Positions 7,786 through 17,800 of a stretch of DNA of 64,000 nt are shown in pieces (position 1 is the first letter of the stretch; every line of letters starts with the position of its first letter). Source of the DNA: Austwickia chelonae NBRC 105200. GTDB taxonomy: Bacteria > Actinomycetota > Actinomycetes > Actinomycetales > Dermatophilaceae. Below the pieces are notes generated by a model. It did not search any database. It was not told where the DNA came from and worked only from the letters and a program-made list of their open reading frames with translations. The stretch is taken from contig NZ_BAGZ01000008.1 in assembly GCF_000298175.1 (NCBI RefSeq), forward strand, positions 558,001 through 622,000. The letters run 5' to 3'. A program made the position numbers and the translations under genes.

Positions 7786-8841
7786 ATGAGCGCGAAGGTG
7801 ACGAGCGGCAACTACTTCGAGGACTTCGAGATCGGGCAACGCCTGCGCCACGCCACCCCACGCACCGTGAGCGACGGCGACGTGGCGTTCTACCAGGCGC
7901 TCTACGGCTCACGATTCGCCACGACCAGCAGCGCCACCTTCGCCGCCGCCTGTGGCCAGGAACGGCTGCCCGTCGACTCCCTGCTGGTCTTCCACATCGT
8001 CTTCGGCAAGACCGTGCCCGACGTATCGATCAACGCGGTGGCCAACCTCGGCTATGCGGGCGGCGTCTTCGGCGCGCCCGTCTACCCCGGCGACACCCTG
8101 ACGACCACGTCCGAGGTCGAAGGACTCAAGGAGAACTCCAACGGCAGGACCGGCGTCGTCTACGTGCACTCCACCGGCGTCAACCAGCGCGACGAGGTCG
8201 TGCTCGACTACCACCGCTGGGTCATGGTCAACAAGCGCGACCACTCCTCACCGGCACCGGAGACCGTGCTGCCGTCGCTGCCCGACGCCGTACCCGTCGA
8301 ATCCCTCCACGTCCCCTGGCAGATCGCGAAGGGGACGTACGACACCGAACTGGCCGGCTCACCGTACCTCTGGGACGACTACGAGGTCGGCGAGCGCATC
8401 GACCACGTCGACGGCAACACCATCGAGGAAGCCGACCACATGATGGCCACCCGCCTCTACCAGAACACCGCCAAGGTCCACTTCAACCAGCACACCGAGG
8501 GACAGGGACGCAACGGGCGACGGATCGTCTACGGCGGCAACATCATCTCCCTGGCGCGGGCGTTGAGCTTCAACGGCCTCGGCAATGCGCTGTCCGTCGC
8601 GGCGATCAACGCCGGATCGCACACCAATCCCACCTTCGCCGGACACACCGTCTACGCCTGGTCGGAGGTGCTCGACCGCATGGCGATCCCCGGACGAGAC
8701 GACATCGGGGCGCTCCGGCTGCGCACCGTCGCGACCAAGGACCGGGCCTGCGCGGACTTCCCCTACCAGGGGGAGGACGGCAAATGCCTCCCCGAGGTCA
8801 CACTCGACTTCGACTACACGGTGTTCATGCCACGCCGGTGA
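7786..8841 (+). CDS. MaoC-family dehydratase, mesaconyl-CoA hydratase-like
   Basis: The 351-residue protein consists of two hot-dog domains. The first (about residues 8-150) contains HATPRTVSDGD, VFHIVFGKTVPD and GLKENSNGRTGVVYV. The second (about 195-350) contains EEADHMMATRLYQNTAKVHF and VYGGNIISLARALSFNGL. These blocks recall the two-domain mesaconyl-CoA hydratases (beta-methylmalyl-CoA dehydratases), which interconvert mesaconyl-CoA and beta-methylmalyl-CoA, more than short R-specific enoyl-CoA hydratases. No ethylmalonyl-CoA or methylaspartate pathway partner is seen nearby, so the substrate is open. The start is the ATG at 7786 in a run of three possible starts (7738, 7777, 7786). Confidence 0.82.
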   Translation: MSAKVTSGNYFEDFEIGQRLRHATPRTVSDGDVAFYQALYGSRFATTSSATFAAACGQERLPVDSLLVFHIVFGKTVPDVSINAVANLGYAGGVFGAPVYPGDTLTTTSEVEGLKENSNGRTGVVYVHSTGVNQRDEVVLDYHRWVMVNKRDHSSPAPETVLPSLPDAVPVESLHVPWQIAKGTYDTELAGSPYLWDDYEVGERIDHVDGNTIEEADHMMATRLYQNTAKVHFNQHTEGQGRNGRRIVYGGNIISLARALSFNGLGNALSVAAINAGSHTNPTFAGHTVYAWSEVLDRMAIPGRDDIGALRLRTVATKDRACADFPYQGEDGKCLPEVTLDFDYTVFMPRR

Positions 8842-8980
8842 CGGCCCACCGCCGCCGCCCACCGGAGGACAAGCCCCTCCTCACCACGGAACAGCTCCCC
8901 GACACACGACCCGGCCCGGACGAACAGCCCAACCACCAGCCTGACCTGACCGAACAGACCGATCCCATACGCTGGAAAAC

Positions 8981-9826
8981 GTGCTCATCGACCTCCACGC
9001 CCACAGCCAGGCCAGCGACGGCAGCGACACCCCCGGCGAACTCGTCGCACAAGCCCACGCCTGCGGACTGGACGTCGTCGCCATCACCGACCACGACACC
9101 ACCGACGGATGGGACGAAGCCGCCACCGCCGCCCACACCCACGGCATCACCCTCGTCCGAGGCATCGAACTCACCTGCACCAGCGGAGACACCACCGTCC
9201 ACCTGCTCGGCTACCTCCACGACCCCACCGACCAGGCGATGCTGACCGAGATCGCCCGGGCCCGCACCAGCCGGGAACGCCGCGCCGAGACCATCACCGC
9301 CGCGCTCGCCGCCGACCTGACCCTCACCTACGAGGACGTCCTCGCCCAGGTCGCCCCCGGAGCGACCGTCGGACGCCCCCATATCGCCGACGCACTCGTG
9401 GCCAGAGGACATGTCGTCGACCGAGCCGAAGCTTTCGCCCGGTACCTGCACGACGGATCGCCCTACTACCGGCCGCACTACTCGCCCGACGTCTTCGACG
9501 GACTCCGGCTGATCCTCGCCGCGAAAGGCATCCCCGTCATCGCGCACCCCTTTGCCGCCCGTCGCGGGCGGATCCTCGACGAGCGGACCCTCGCCGACCT
9601 GGCCGACGCCGGACTCGTCGGAATCGAAGCCCACCACCTCGACCACACCCCGGCACAGACCCGCCAGGCCCTGGAGACCGCAGCCCGACACCGCCTCGTC
9701 GTCACCGGCTCCAGCGACTACCACGGCACCGGAAAAACCCACCGACTCGCCGACCGCACCACCGACCCCGGACAGTTCCGGGCTCTCCTGGACCGGGAGA
9801 CCGCCACCGAGGTGATCGGGCCGTGA
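8981..9826 (+). CDS. PHP-domain phosphoesterase, TrpH/3',5'-nucleoside bisphosphate phosphatase type
   Basis: The 281-residue PHP protein carries the full set of metal-binding motifs: HAHSQASDG at the N-terminus, ITDHDTTDGW, RGIELTC, VGRPHIA, a central insertion of helices, VIAHPFA, and TGSSDYHG near the C-terminus. The size and order fit stand-alone YciV/TrpH-like enzymes that hydrolyse 3',5'-bisphosphorylated nucleosides or short 5'-phosphorylated oligonucleotides, rather than the PHP domain of a polymerase. The GTG start has no Shine-Dalgarno; CATACGCT about ten bases upstream could be a -10 element, so the mRNA may be leaderless. It is coupled to marC by a GTGA overlap. Confidence 0.9.
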   Translation: MLIDLHAHSQASDGSDTPGELVAQAHACGLDVVAITDHDTTDGWDEAATAAHTHGITLVRGIELTCTSGDTTVHLLGYLHDPTDQAMLTEIARARTSRERRAETITAALAADLTLTYEDVLAQVAPGATVGRPHIADALVARGHVVDRAEAFARYLHDGSPYYRPHYSPDVFDGLRLILAAKGIPVIAHPFAARRGRILDERTLADLADAGLVGIEAHHLDHTPAQTRQALETAARHRLVVTGSSDYHGTGKTHRLADRTTDPGQFRALLDRETATEVIGP

Positions 9827-10434
9827 ACGTCATCGACGGCGCCGTCTTCGGCTCCGTGTTCATCAGCCTGCTGGTCATCCTCGACCCGCCGGGCGCGCTG
9901 CCCGTCTTCATCAGTCTGACCAAGTCCTACACCCGCCAGGAGCGACTTCTCGTCGCGGCCAGGGCCGCCGGGGTCGCCTTCGGGCTGCTGCTCACCTTCG
10001 CGCTGATCGGCAAGGAGATCCTCGACTACCTGAAGATCTCGGTGCCTGCCCTGCAGATCTCCGGAGGGCTGCTGCTGCTGATCATCGGCCTGGAACTCCT
10101 CATGGGCAAGGAGGCCGATCCCACCGAGATCGGACGTACCCATGTCGCGCTCGTCCCCCTGGCCGTCCCGCTCTTCGCCGGGCCCGGAGTCATCGTCACC
10201 ATCATGGTGTCCATGCAGCGGGCGACCACCGCAGGACAGCGCGGCGCGATCATCCTCGCCCTGGCTGCCGCGATGGCTGTGGTCTACCTGTCGATGCGTT
10301 ATGCCGGGGCCATCCACCGGGTGCTCCGTGAAGGCGGGACGATCCTGGTCAGCCGGATCGCCGGACTGCTGTGCTCGGCGATCGCAGTACAGATGATGGC
10401 CGACGGGGTGATCGGCTTCGTCCGGCTCGTCTGA
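9823..10434 (+). CDS. MarC-family membrane protein
   Basis: The 203-residue protein has six hydrophobic segments and the family hallmarks: LLVILDPPGALPVFISLTKS in the first helix, LQISGGLLLLIIGLELLMG in the third, and VPLAVPLFAGPGVIVTIM in the fourth. MarC (UPF0056) proteins are inner-membrane proteins whose transport role is still unresolved; the original link to antibiotic resistance in E. coli was withdrawn. The GTG overlaps the stop of the PHP gene. A hairpin terminator follows at 10454-10481. Confidence 0.92.
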   Translation: MNVIDGAVFGSVFISLLVILDPPGALPVFISLTKSYTRQERLLVAARAAGVAFGLLLTFALIGKEILDYLKISVPALQISGGLLLLIIGLELLMGKEADPTEIGRTHVALVPLAVPLFAGPGVIVTIMVSMQRATTAGQRGAIILALAAAMAVVYLSMRYAGAIHRVLREGGTILVSRIAGLLCSAIAVQMMADGVIGFVRLV

Positions 10435-10453
10435 ACGACAGGCCGACGACGAA

Positions 10454-10481
10454 CGGGCCGCCCGATCTCCCGGACGGCCCG
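10454..10481. terminator. Hairpin between marC and the RNA helicase gene
   Basis: CGGGCCG at 10454-10460 pairs with CGGCCCG at 10475-10481, extended inward by CCG/CGG across one mismatch. It sits between two converging genes and can serve both. Confidence 0.6.
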
Positions 10482-10494
10482 CACGCTCACCTGT

Positions 10495-12036
10495 TCACTC
10501 GCTCTTCGGCACGGCGGCACCGCCACCGCGGGTGCGACGCCGCCGACGCGCCGGCCGCGAAGCCTGCCCCTCACCTGCTGAGGAGGACGACTTCCCCGCG
10601 GAATCCCCACTGCGTCGACGACCCCCGCCGGAGGAACGGCCCGGCCCTGCGCCACGACGCCCGGACCTGCCGCCGGTCTCGCCCAGGTCCTCCAACTCCT
10701 CGGCGGCCAGACCGACCCGGACCCGAGCTGCCTTGGGCAGGCGCCCGGTAGCGGATGGGTCGATCGCCAGATCGGAGTAGAGGTGCTCACTGCTGGAGTA
10801 GGTTTCGATGGGCTCGGTGATCCCCAGGTCCAAGGCTTTGTTGATGAGACTCCACCGGGGGAAGTCGTCCCAGTCGACCAGAGTGATCGCGATGCCGGTC
10901 TGTCCGGCGCGTCCGGTGCGCCCGGTGCGGTGGAGGTAGGTCTTCTCGTCCTCGGGGCACTGGTAGTTCACGACGTGGGTGACATTCTCGACGTCGATCC
11001 CGCGGGCGGCGACATCAGTGGCGACGAGGACGTCCACCTTGCCCTTGCGGAAAGCACGCATCGCCTGCTCCCGGGCGCCCTGACCGAGGTCGCCGTGCAA
11101 GGACGCGGCGGCGAATCCGCGATCGGTCAGCTCGTCCGCGACCTTCGCCGCAGTGCGCTTGGTGCGGGTGAAGACGATGGTGAGCCCGCGACCCTTGGCC
11201 TGCAGGATCCGACTGAGCATCTCCGTCTTGTCCATCGCATGCGCCCGGTAGATGAACTGCTCGATGGCCTGCACCGTGTGACTGTCGTCGCCGGTGGTCA
11301 TGGCTCGGATATGCGTCGGCTGGGTCATGTACCGGCGGGCCAGAGCCACGACGGCCCCAGGCATCGTGGCGGAGAAGAGCATCGTCTGCCGGGAGGTCGG
11401 CGTCTCACCGAGGATGCGTTCCACATCGGGCAGGAAGCCCAGGTCGAGCATCTCGTCGGCCTCGTCCAACACCACCGTGCGGATCGAGTGCAGGTTCAGA
11501 TGCCGCTGCTGGTTCAGGTCGATGAGCCGCCCCGGTGTGCCGACCACGACCTCGACCCCGCGGGTCAACGCGGTGATCTGAGGTTCGAAGGCCCGACCAC
11601 CGTAGATGCACTCCACGCGGATACCCCGTCGTTTGCCGGCCCGGGTGAGATCTGCGGCGACCTGGACGGCCAGCTCACGGGTGGGTACCACGACCAGGGC
11701 TTGCGGACGGTTCGGGTAGTCGAGATCGGCGTACCCCGGGTCCTGGGGGGCGACGACCTTGTTCAGCAGAGGGACACCGAAGCCGAGAGTCTTGCCGGTC
11801 CCGGTCTTCGCCTGACCGATGATGTCGTGGCCGCCGAGGGCCACCGGGAGGGTCATCGCCTGGATGGGGAAAGGGGCGACGATGCCGTGCTCGGCGAGAG
11901 CGTCGGCGATCTCAGGGTGAATACCGAAGCTGGCGAAGGTTGTTCCCGGAGCGATCTCCGGGGCACTGTCCGCATCGATCGTCGGCAGGTCATGATCGAC
12001 GTCGGTGTGCAGGTCAGCAGCAGTTCTCGTGTTCAT
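10495..12036 (-). CDS. DEAD-box ATP-dependent RNA helicase
   Basis: The 513-residue enzyme unwinds RNA duplexes. It has the Q motif (FASFGIHPEIADAL...FPIQ), motif I AKTGTGKT, Ia PTRELAVQ, II VLDEADEMLD, III SAT, and VI HRTGRTGRAGQTG. After about residue 410 the protein becomes a low-complexity Arg/Gly/Ser tail (clusters such as GGGRRRSGD and RPARRRRRTRGGG), typical of RNA-binding extensions. The ATG at 12036 follows a GAGAG site at a good distance. It is likely the counterpart of mycobacterial RhlE (Rv3211), which also lies near DUF3107 and a TetR gene. The 379-base gap upstream is described separately. Confidence 0.95.
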   Translation of the reverse strand: MNTRTAADLHTDVDHDLPTIDADSAPEIAPGTTFASFGIHPEIADALAEHGIVAPFPIQAMTLPVALGGHDIIGQAKTGTGKTLGFGVPLLNKVVAPQDPGYADLDYPNRPQALVVVPTRELAVQVAADLTRAGKRRGIRVECIYGGRAFEPQITALTRGVEVVVGTPGRLIDLNQQRHLNLHSIRTVVLDEADEMLDLGFLPDVERILGETPTSRQTMLFSATMPGAVVALARRYMTQPTHIRAMTTGDDSHTVQAIEQFIYRAHAMDKTEMLSRILQAKGRGLTIVFTRTKRTAAKVADELTDRGFAAASLHGDLGQGAREQAMRAFRKGKVDVLVATDVAARGIDVENVTHVVNYQCPEDEKTYLHRTGRTGRAGQTGIAITLVDWDDFPRWSLINKALDLGITEPIETYSSSEHLYSDLAIDPSATGRLPKAARVRVGLAAEELEDLGETGGRSGRRGAGPGRSSGGGRRRSGDSAGKSSSSAGEGQASRPARRRRRTRGGGAAVPKSE

Positions 12037-12415
12037 ATCGTCTCTCGATCGGGTCCGCCGCAAAGACCTCTGGACGTGTCCCGTCGTCGGATATGAACGG
12101 GGACACCGGGAGACTGGGCGGACGTACCTGAGCCGATCGGAGGTTTTCAGCGATGGCTCGCGCTCTCCCCGCGCGGGCAAATGTTTCGGGCCGATCGGGC
12201 ACACATCAGTGCCTCCATGGTAGGGGCAGCACACCCAAAACCCCTACCGGACCTGTTCATGGCGTATCTCAGGGCAGGGGAGGGCCACGCCGAAGCCTTC
12301 CCCCGGGGAAGGTGACCGCCGGTGGGAACCATCAGGCAGACTCGTGGAAGAACCACCGGCCGGACACGAACCGGGAGCGCCTCCCCGTGAGAGACGCCCC
12401 CGGTATGTCGTCGGC
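12037..12415 (-). other. 379-base gap upstream of the helicase gene with two hairpins
   Basis: This gap holds no convincing gene. It contains the DUF3107 terminator (12371-12403) and a second hairpin pairing GGTAGGGG at 12219-12226 with CCCCTACC at 12241-12248. The remaining roughly 180 bases before the helicase ATG would be a long 5' leader. RNA helicase mRNAs often carry regulatory leaders, but no known element is recognised here. Confidence 0.4.
12371..12403 (-). terminator. Terminator after the DUF3107 gene
   Basis: Positions 12371-12383 pair with 12391-12403 (13 bp, two G-U pairs) around a 7-base loop. It starts 13 bases past the DUF3107 stop. Confidence 0.65.
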
Positions 12416-12640
12416 TCAGATCTTCCCGAAACCGACTCCGGCCTTGCGCGGGGCCCCGATCTCGACATAACCGATGTTCGAACCCGGGACGACCACCACG
12501 CCGCCCTTTGTGTCGAGCAGACGCAGCACGGTGCCCGTCCCGGTGGCCTTCACCACCTGGGCCTCGACCTCCTCAGGGGTCATATCGCTCTCGAAGGCCA
12601 CCTCACGGCTGCAGTGCTGGACGCCGATACGGATCTCCAC
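12416..12640 (-). CDS. DUF3107 family protein (TB9.4-like)
   Basis: This 74-residue acidic-to-neutral protein begins with the family motif MEIRIGVQHCSREV and ends VEIGAPRKAGVGFGKI, both diagnostic for DUF3107. The mycobacterial member is TB9.4 (Rv3208A), a small T-cell antigen of unknown function encoded beside a TetR gene, exactly as here. Translation starts at a GTG preceded by AAAGGAAAG. Only 28 bases separate it from the TetR gene upstream, so the two may be one transcript. Confidence 0.93.
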   Translation of the reverse strand: MEIRIGVQHCSREVAFESDMTPEEVEAQVVKATGTGTVLRLLDTKGGVVVVPGSNIGYVEIGAPRKAGVGFGKI

Positions 12641-12668
12641 AGTGTCTTTCCTTTCCTCGGTACGTAGC

Positions 12669-13322
12669 TCAGTGTTCGACGAAGAAACCGTCCACCTCGG
12701 CGGACGTGCGGGGCAACCGTTTCACCCCGGTGAAGGCCAAGGCTGCGACCAGGCGAGCGGCGTGCACACGAGGGATCTGCTGTCCCTCCTCCTGCCACAA
12801 CCGCGCCGACTGCTGGGCCATACCGACCATCGCCGTGGCCAACAGGCGAGCCTCGGCGTCGGAGAAATCGGTGTTGACCTGCATCAACGGGGCAACGGCT
12901 TCGGCGATCGCATATTCCACCGACTCGAGGCGCTCCCGGACGGAAGGGTCGTTCACCAGGTCGGACTCGAAGACCAGACGGTAAGGAGTGCGATCACGGG
13001 ACACGAACTCGAAATAGGCCTCGATGGTCGCCACGACCCGTTCCGCGAGGGTAGGAGCCTCGGCCAAGGCGCTCAGCACGGTGTCGGTGAGCTGCTCGTT
13101 GGCATCGTCGAGCAGCGCCAGGTACAACTCCATCTTCCCAGGAAAATGCTGGTAGAGGACAGGTTTGCTGACCCCGGCCCGTTCGGCGATCTCGTCCATC
13201 GCCGCCGCGTGATAACCCGAGCTGACGAAGACGTCCTGGGCGGCTTCCAACAGCTGGGCACGCCGCTCCTGACGGGACAGACGACCGCCACGTGACAAGG
13301 GTGCGTCTCCGTCGTAGATCAT
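12669..13322 (-). CDS. TetR/AcrR-family transcriptional regulator
   Basis: The 217-residue protein has the TetR helix-turn-helix near the N-terminus (RRAQLLEAAQDVF, GYHAAAMDEIAERAGVSK, VLYQHFPGKMELY) and a helical ligand-binding domain of about 150 residues. The ATG at 13322 is preceded by GAGGAG at eight bases; an upstream in-frame start (13373) lacks a clear site. It is likely equivalent to mycobacterial Rv3208. It is divergent from moeZ, with only 73 bases between, so it could act on that promoter. The ligand is unknown. Confidence 0.93.
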   Translation of the reverse strand: MIYDGDAPLSRGGRLSRQERRAQLLEAAQDVFVSSGYHAAAMDEIAERAGVSKPVLYQHFPGKMELYLALLDDANEQLTDTVLSALAEAPTLAERVVATIEAYFEFVSRDRTPYRLVFESDLVNDPSVRERLESVEYAIAEAVAPLMQVNTDFSDAEARLLATAMVGMAQQSARLWQEEGQQIPRVHAARLVAALAFTGVKRLPRTSAEVDGFFVEH

Positions 13323-13395
13323 CAAGCCGCTCCTCGGGGTCCTCGTGGGCCGGTCACTCACGGTGGCGAACATCCTAGCCAGGTAGCCTCACGAC

Positions 13396-14691
13396 ATGCA
13401 GACCTCGTCGAGCAGCGACCCCGTGTCGGCCGGCCCGGCCGCAGGCCACGAACCCCCTGTCGAGAGCGCCGTCGCCCGTCCGGCGACCGGGACGACCGCC
13501 GGACTGGACGGCCCCGAACGCGAACGGTACGCGCGCCACCTCCTCCTGCCCGGTGTCGGAACCCAGGGGCAACTACGACTGCGCGGGGCACGCGTACTCG
13601 TGGTGGGCGCAGGAGGCCTGGGCAGCCCCGTGCTGACCTATCTCGCCGCTGCCGGAGTGGGCACGCTCGGCGTCGTCGACGACGACCGGGTCGACCCGTC
13701 CAACCTGCAACGGCAGGTACTGCACGGAACCCCGGACATCGGACGCCCCAAGGTCGACTCGGCCCGCGACCGGATCGCCGCACTGAATCCGCACGTCCGC
13801 GTCGAGACACACCCCGCACGGTTGACCGCCCACGTCGCGGAGCAACTCCTCCGCAGCTACGACGTCGTGGTCGACGCCACCGACAACTTCCCCACCCGGT
13901 ACCTCCTCGCGGACGCCGCCGTCCTCACCGGGACCCCCCTGGTCTGGGGCGCGATCTCCCGCTTCGACGGGCAGGTCAGCGTGTGGTGGCCCGGCAGAGG
14001 ACCCTGCTACCGGTGCGTCTTCCCCGAACCACCCGCGCCGGGGCTGGTGCCCTCCTGCGCCGAAGGCGGCGTCCTGGGCGTCCTCCCCGGCGTCGTCGGG
14101 ACCCTCCAGGCCACCGAGGTCATCAAGATCCTGCTGGACATCGGGGAACCCTTGGTCGGGCGGATGCTCGTCTACGACGCGCTGACCGCCACCGTTGAGA
14201 CGCTGCCCCTGCGCCGCCACCCCCGATGCCCGCTCTGCTCCGCCGACGCCCGGCCGGTCACCCTGACCGACCTGGCCGCCGGATGCACCCACCCGACGGA
14301 CCCGGAACGGCGGACGGAGCGCACCCCCACGGCTCCCACGGACGGCGACAGATCCAGGACCGCCGGCGAGATCGACCCGCAGACCGCAGCCACCTGGCTC
14401 ACCGGAGGCCACCCGCCCCTCGTGGTCGACGTCCGGGAAGCCGCCGAACGGGAGATCGTCCGACTGCCCGTCGACGAGGAACTGTGGATCCCACTGGGAG
14501 ACCTGCACCGGGACGCCCGCCTCCCCGGGATCGACCACGACCGGGAGATCCTCGTGTACTGCCGATCGGGAATGCGCTCCGCCGAAGCCCTCACCCTGCT
14601 CCGGGACGCCGGCTACCACCGCGCGACCCACCTGTCCGGAGGAATCCTGCGCTGGCGCGCACAGATCGACCCGGGCCTGCCAGGCTACTGA
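13396..14691 (+). CDS. moeZ: Adenylyltransferase/sulfurtransferase MoeZ (ThiF-rhodanese fusion)
   Basis: MoeZ adenylates the C-terminal Gly of ubiquitin-like sulfur carriers (MoaD, CysO, ThiS type) and transfers sulfur to them. The 431-residue protein has an E1-like ThiF domain (about residues 40-275) with VVGAGGLGSP, the ATP-site block DRVDPSNLQRQ, DATDNFPTRY, and zinc ligands CYRC and CPLC. A C-terminal rhodanese domain (about 330-430) has the active Cys389 in VYCRSGMRS. The first 35 residues look disordered. A MoaE gene lies at 39.1 kb, but no sulfur-carrier gene is in the window. The start is the only ATG before the ThiF domain. Confidence 0.95.
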   Translation: MQTSSSSDPVSAGPAAGHEPPVESAVARPATGTTAGLDGPERERYARHLLLPGVGTQGQLRLRGARVLVVGAGGLGSPVLTYLAAAGVGTLGVVDDDRVDPSNLQRQVLHGTPDIGRPKVDSARDRIAALNPHVRVETHPARLTAHVAEQLLRSYDVVVDATDNFPTRYLLADAAVLTGTPLVWGAISRFDGQVSVWWPGRGPCYRCVFPEPPAPGLVPSCAEGGVLGVLPGVVGTLQATEVIKILLDIGEPLVGRMLVYDALTATVETLPLRRHPRCPLCSADARPVTLTDLAAGCTHPTDPERRTERTPTAPTDGDRSRTAGEIDPQTAATWLTGGHPPLVVDVREAAEREIVRLPVDEELWIPLGDLHRDARLPGIDHDREILVYCRSGMRSAEALTLLRDAGYHRATHLSGGILRWRAQIDPGLPGY

Positions 14692-14806
14692 CCCGCCAAC
14701 CGAACCGTCGACAGCGAGCCCGTACCGTCCACGCCGACCGACGCCCTGGCGCAACCGCCCGGCGACGGCCGCGACCGCTGTCCCCGGCAGATGGTGAAAT
14801 CAGGAC

Positions 14807-17800
14807 ATGGTCCAGCTGCACCGCCCCGCGCACCCCGGACACACCCGCATCCGACCTGCGACAGATCCTTCCCAGCAGGCCGCCGCCGCACACCGCGGCG
14901 GCACCGCCGCCGTCCTGGGCGCCGCCGGAACCGGCAAGACCACCACCGCAGAAGCCGCCGTCCTCTCCCGGATCGACGAAGGGCACTCGGCCGACCACTG
15001 CCTCGTCCTCGCCCACTCACGCACCGCGGCCGCACAGCTGCGCGAACGTATCTCCGCCGCAGCCGGGCTCACCTCCACCACACCCACCGCACGGACCATC
15101 GCCTCCCTGGCCTTCGCCGTACTGCGCGCCCACGCCGTCGCCCACGGCGCACCACCTCCCCGCCTGCTCAGCGGACCCGAACAGGACGCCGTCCTCCGCG
15201 AACTCCTCGCCGGCCACGCCCAAGGGATCGGCACCGACCCGGGCTGGCCCACCGAACTCACCGAAGCACTCACCACCCGCGGCTTCCGCACCGAACTGCG
15301 CGACCTGCTCATGCGCGCCGCCGAAGGAGGCCTCGGACCCGACGGTCTCGCCGAACTCGGCCGACGCCACCACCGCCCAGAATGGGTCGCCGCTGCCCGG
15401 GTCGCCGACGAATACGACCACGTCACCGCACTCTCCCAAGCCGGGGCCTTCGACCCCGCAGCACTCCTGACCACCGCCGTGGACGTCCTCGACCACGACC
15501 CGGCACTCATCGACACCCTCCTGCCCGGCCTCCGTGCCGTCATCGTCGACGACGCCCACGAACTCACCCCGCCCGGCGCCCGACTCCTGACCACCCTGAC
15601 CCGCAGAGGCGTCGACCTGCTCCTGATCGGCGACCCCGACGCCGGGACCGAAGGCTTCCGCGGCGGCGACCCACGACTGTTCCTCGACCTCGTCGGCGAC
15701 GGCCCCCGCTACATCCTGGGCTGCCGCTGGCGCCAGACCTCCGAACTCGCCACGATCACCCACCGGGTCACCACCCGGATCGGAGCGGTCGGTGGCACCG
15801 CGCACCGCCGCCCCACCAGCCCCCACCACACCCCGGAACACGGGCGCGCCGAGGTCCTCCTGGCCCATTCGGCAGCCCAGGAGGCCAGACTCGTCGCCGA
15901 AGAACTCCGCCGGGCGCACCTCCTGGACGGTGTGCCCTGGTCACAGATGGCCGTCCTGGTCCGTGGCTCGGGACGCACCGCCACACTACGCCGAGTCCTG
16001 ACCTCCACACGGATCCCCGTCGTCGTCCCCGGCGCCCACATCCCCCTGGCCGAAGAAGCACCGGTCGCCGCGATACTGACCCTGCTGCGGATCTGCCTGG
16101 CCGAGGCCCAGGGCGACGACGGCTACCGCGCCCAACAGGTCGTCGACCTGCTCTCCTCGCCCCTGGGCGGGATGGACGCCGTCGCCCTCAGACGATTGCG
16201 CCGCCGCCTCCGCTCCCAGGAAATCCGCACCGGCCGAGGCCGCCCCACCGACGAAGCCCTCGTCCGGGGAATCCTCGGCGACGGAACCCTGGACGGAGCC
16301 GGCCCAGACGGGGAATCGGCACGCCGCCTCGCCCGAGCCCTCGCCGCCGGACGGGAAGCTGCCGCACGCACCTCCGACGGCTGGGCGCCGGGGGTCACCG
16401 CCGAAACCGTTCTCTGGGCACTCTGGCAGGGCCTCGACCTGGCCGACACCTGGCGTTCGACAGCCTTGGACGGCGGCCCCGCCGGAGCCCGCGCCGACCG
16501 CGACCTCGACGCCATGGTCGCCTTGTTCGGCTCCGCAGCCACCTACGTGGACCGACTCCCGGGTCGAGGACCGGACGGTTTCCTCGAACACATCACCGGT
16601 CAGGACGTCGCCGGGGACATGCTCACCGACCGGGCGCCCAGTGACGACGCCGTCCACCTGACCACCCCCGCCGGGGCCGCCGGCCAGGAATGGGACCTCG
16701 TCGCGATCTGCGGAGTCCAGGAAGGGGTCTGGCCCGACCTGCGGATCCGCGGCTCCGTCCTGGGATCCCAACAGCTTTCCGACCTCCTCTCCGGGCGACC
16801 GACAGGGCACCGCCAGGCCCTGGCCGCAGTTAGATACGACGAGACCCGGCTCTTCCACGTGGCGGTCAGCCGCGCGCGCCGCCGCCTGCTGGTCACTGCG
16901 GTGAGCAATGAGGAGGAGCAGCCGTCGGGATTCGTGGACCTGGTCGATCCGGTTCCGGCCGGTGACCTGCGGGGGCGGGAGGTCACCGCGGTCCGGGAGA
17001 GCACCACTCCGGCCGGCGTGGTGGCCCGGTTGCGCAGGGAACTGGCTCGGGCGACGGCGCCGGAGGAGGCGGCTGCGGTCGCCCGGCGGTTGATCCTGCT
17101 GGCTGCGGAAGGTTTCCAGGGCGCCGACCCGGCGCAGTGGTGGGCGTTGACCGAGCTGAGCGACGACCGGGAGCGGCGCCCTCCGGAGGCCACGGTCCAG
17201 GTATCGCCCTCCCGGGTGGAGGCCTTCGGGGAGTGTGGGCTGCGCTGGCTGTTGACCACGGCCGGGGGAGATCGCCCCCGGACCGGCGGTGCCGATGCGG
17301 TCGGTTCGCTCGTCCATGACATCGCCGCCGAGTCGGACAACACCGACGCCGCGGCGATGCAGGCCGAGTTGGACCGGCGTTGGCCTGAGCTGGGCCTGCC
17401 TCCGGGGTGGATCAGCGAGCGTCGACGGGTGCAGGCGCGGGACATGCTCGGGCGTCTGGCGGGCTACCAGGTCGCTGCGGAGAAAGCAGGCTGGCATATC
17501 GCCGGATGCGAGTTGGCCGGTCGGATCACGGTGGGACGGGCCGAGGTCCGTGGCAGGGTCGATCGGATCGAATGTTCCCCGGACGGCGGATTGCGCATCG
17601 TCGATCTGAAGACCGGGGCGGCGAAGAGACGCCAGGACGATCTGCCGAGGCTGCCTCAGCTGGGGGTTTATCAGGTGTTGGTCGAGGAAGGCGCTTTCGA
17701 CGAGGCGGTGGGCGTCGCGGAGGGCGAGGGGCCGAGCCGTTCGGCGGGGGCTGCGCTCCTGCAGATCGGCAGCGGGGCCCGGGCCGTCCTGCAGGAGCAG

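Noticed and set aside
9109-10434. A 441-codon plus-strand frame ending in MarC
   Set aside because: The first 240 codons are an Arg/Pro-rich shadow of the PHP gene. MarC starts at the GTG 9823, which overlaps the PHP stop.
14791-16644. A 617-codon frame overlapping adnA
   Set aside because: Almost entirely Arg, Pro and His; a frame-shifted shadow of C-rich adnA sequence.
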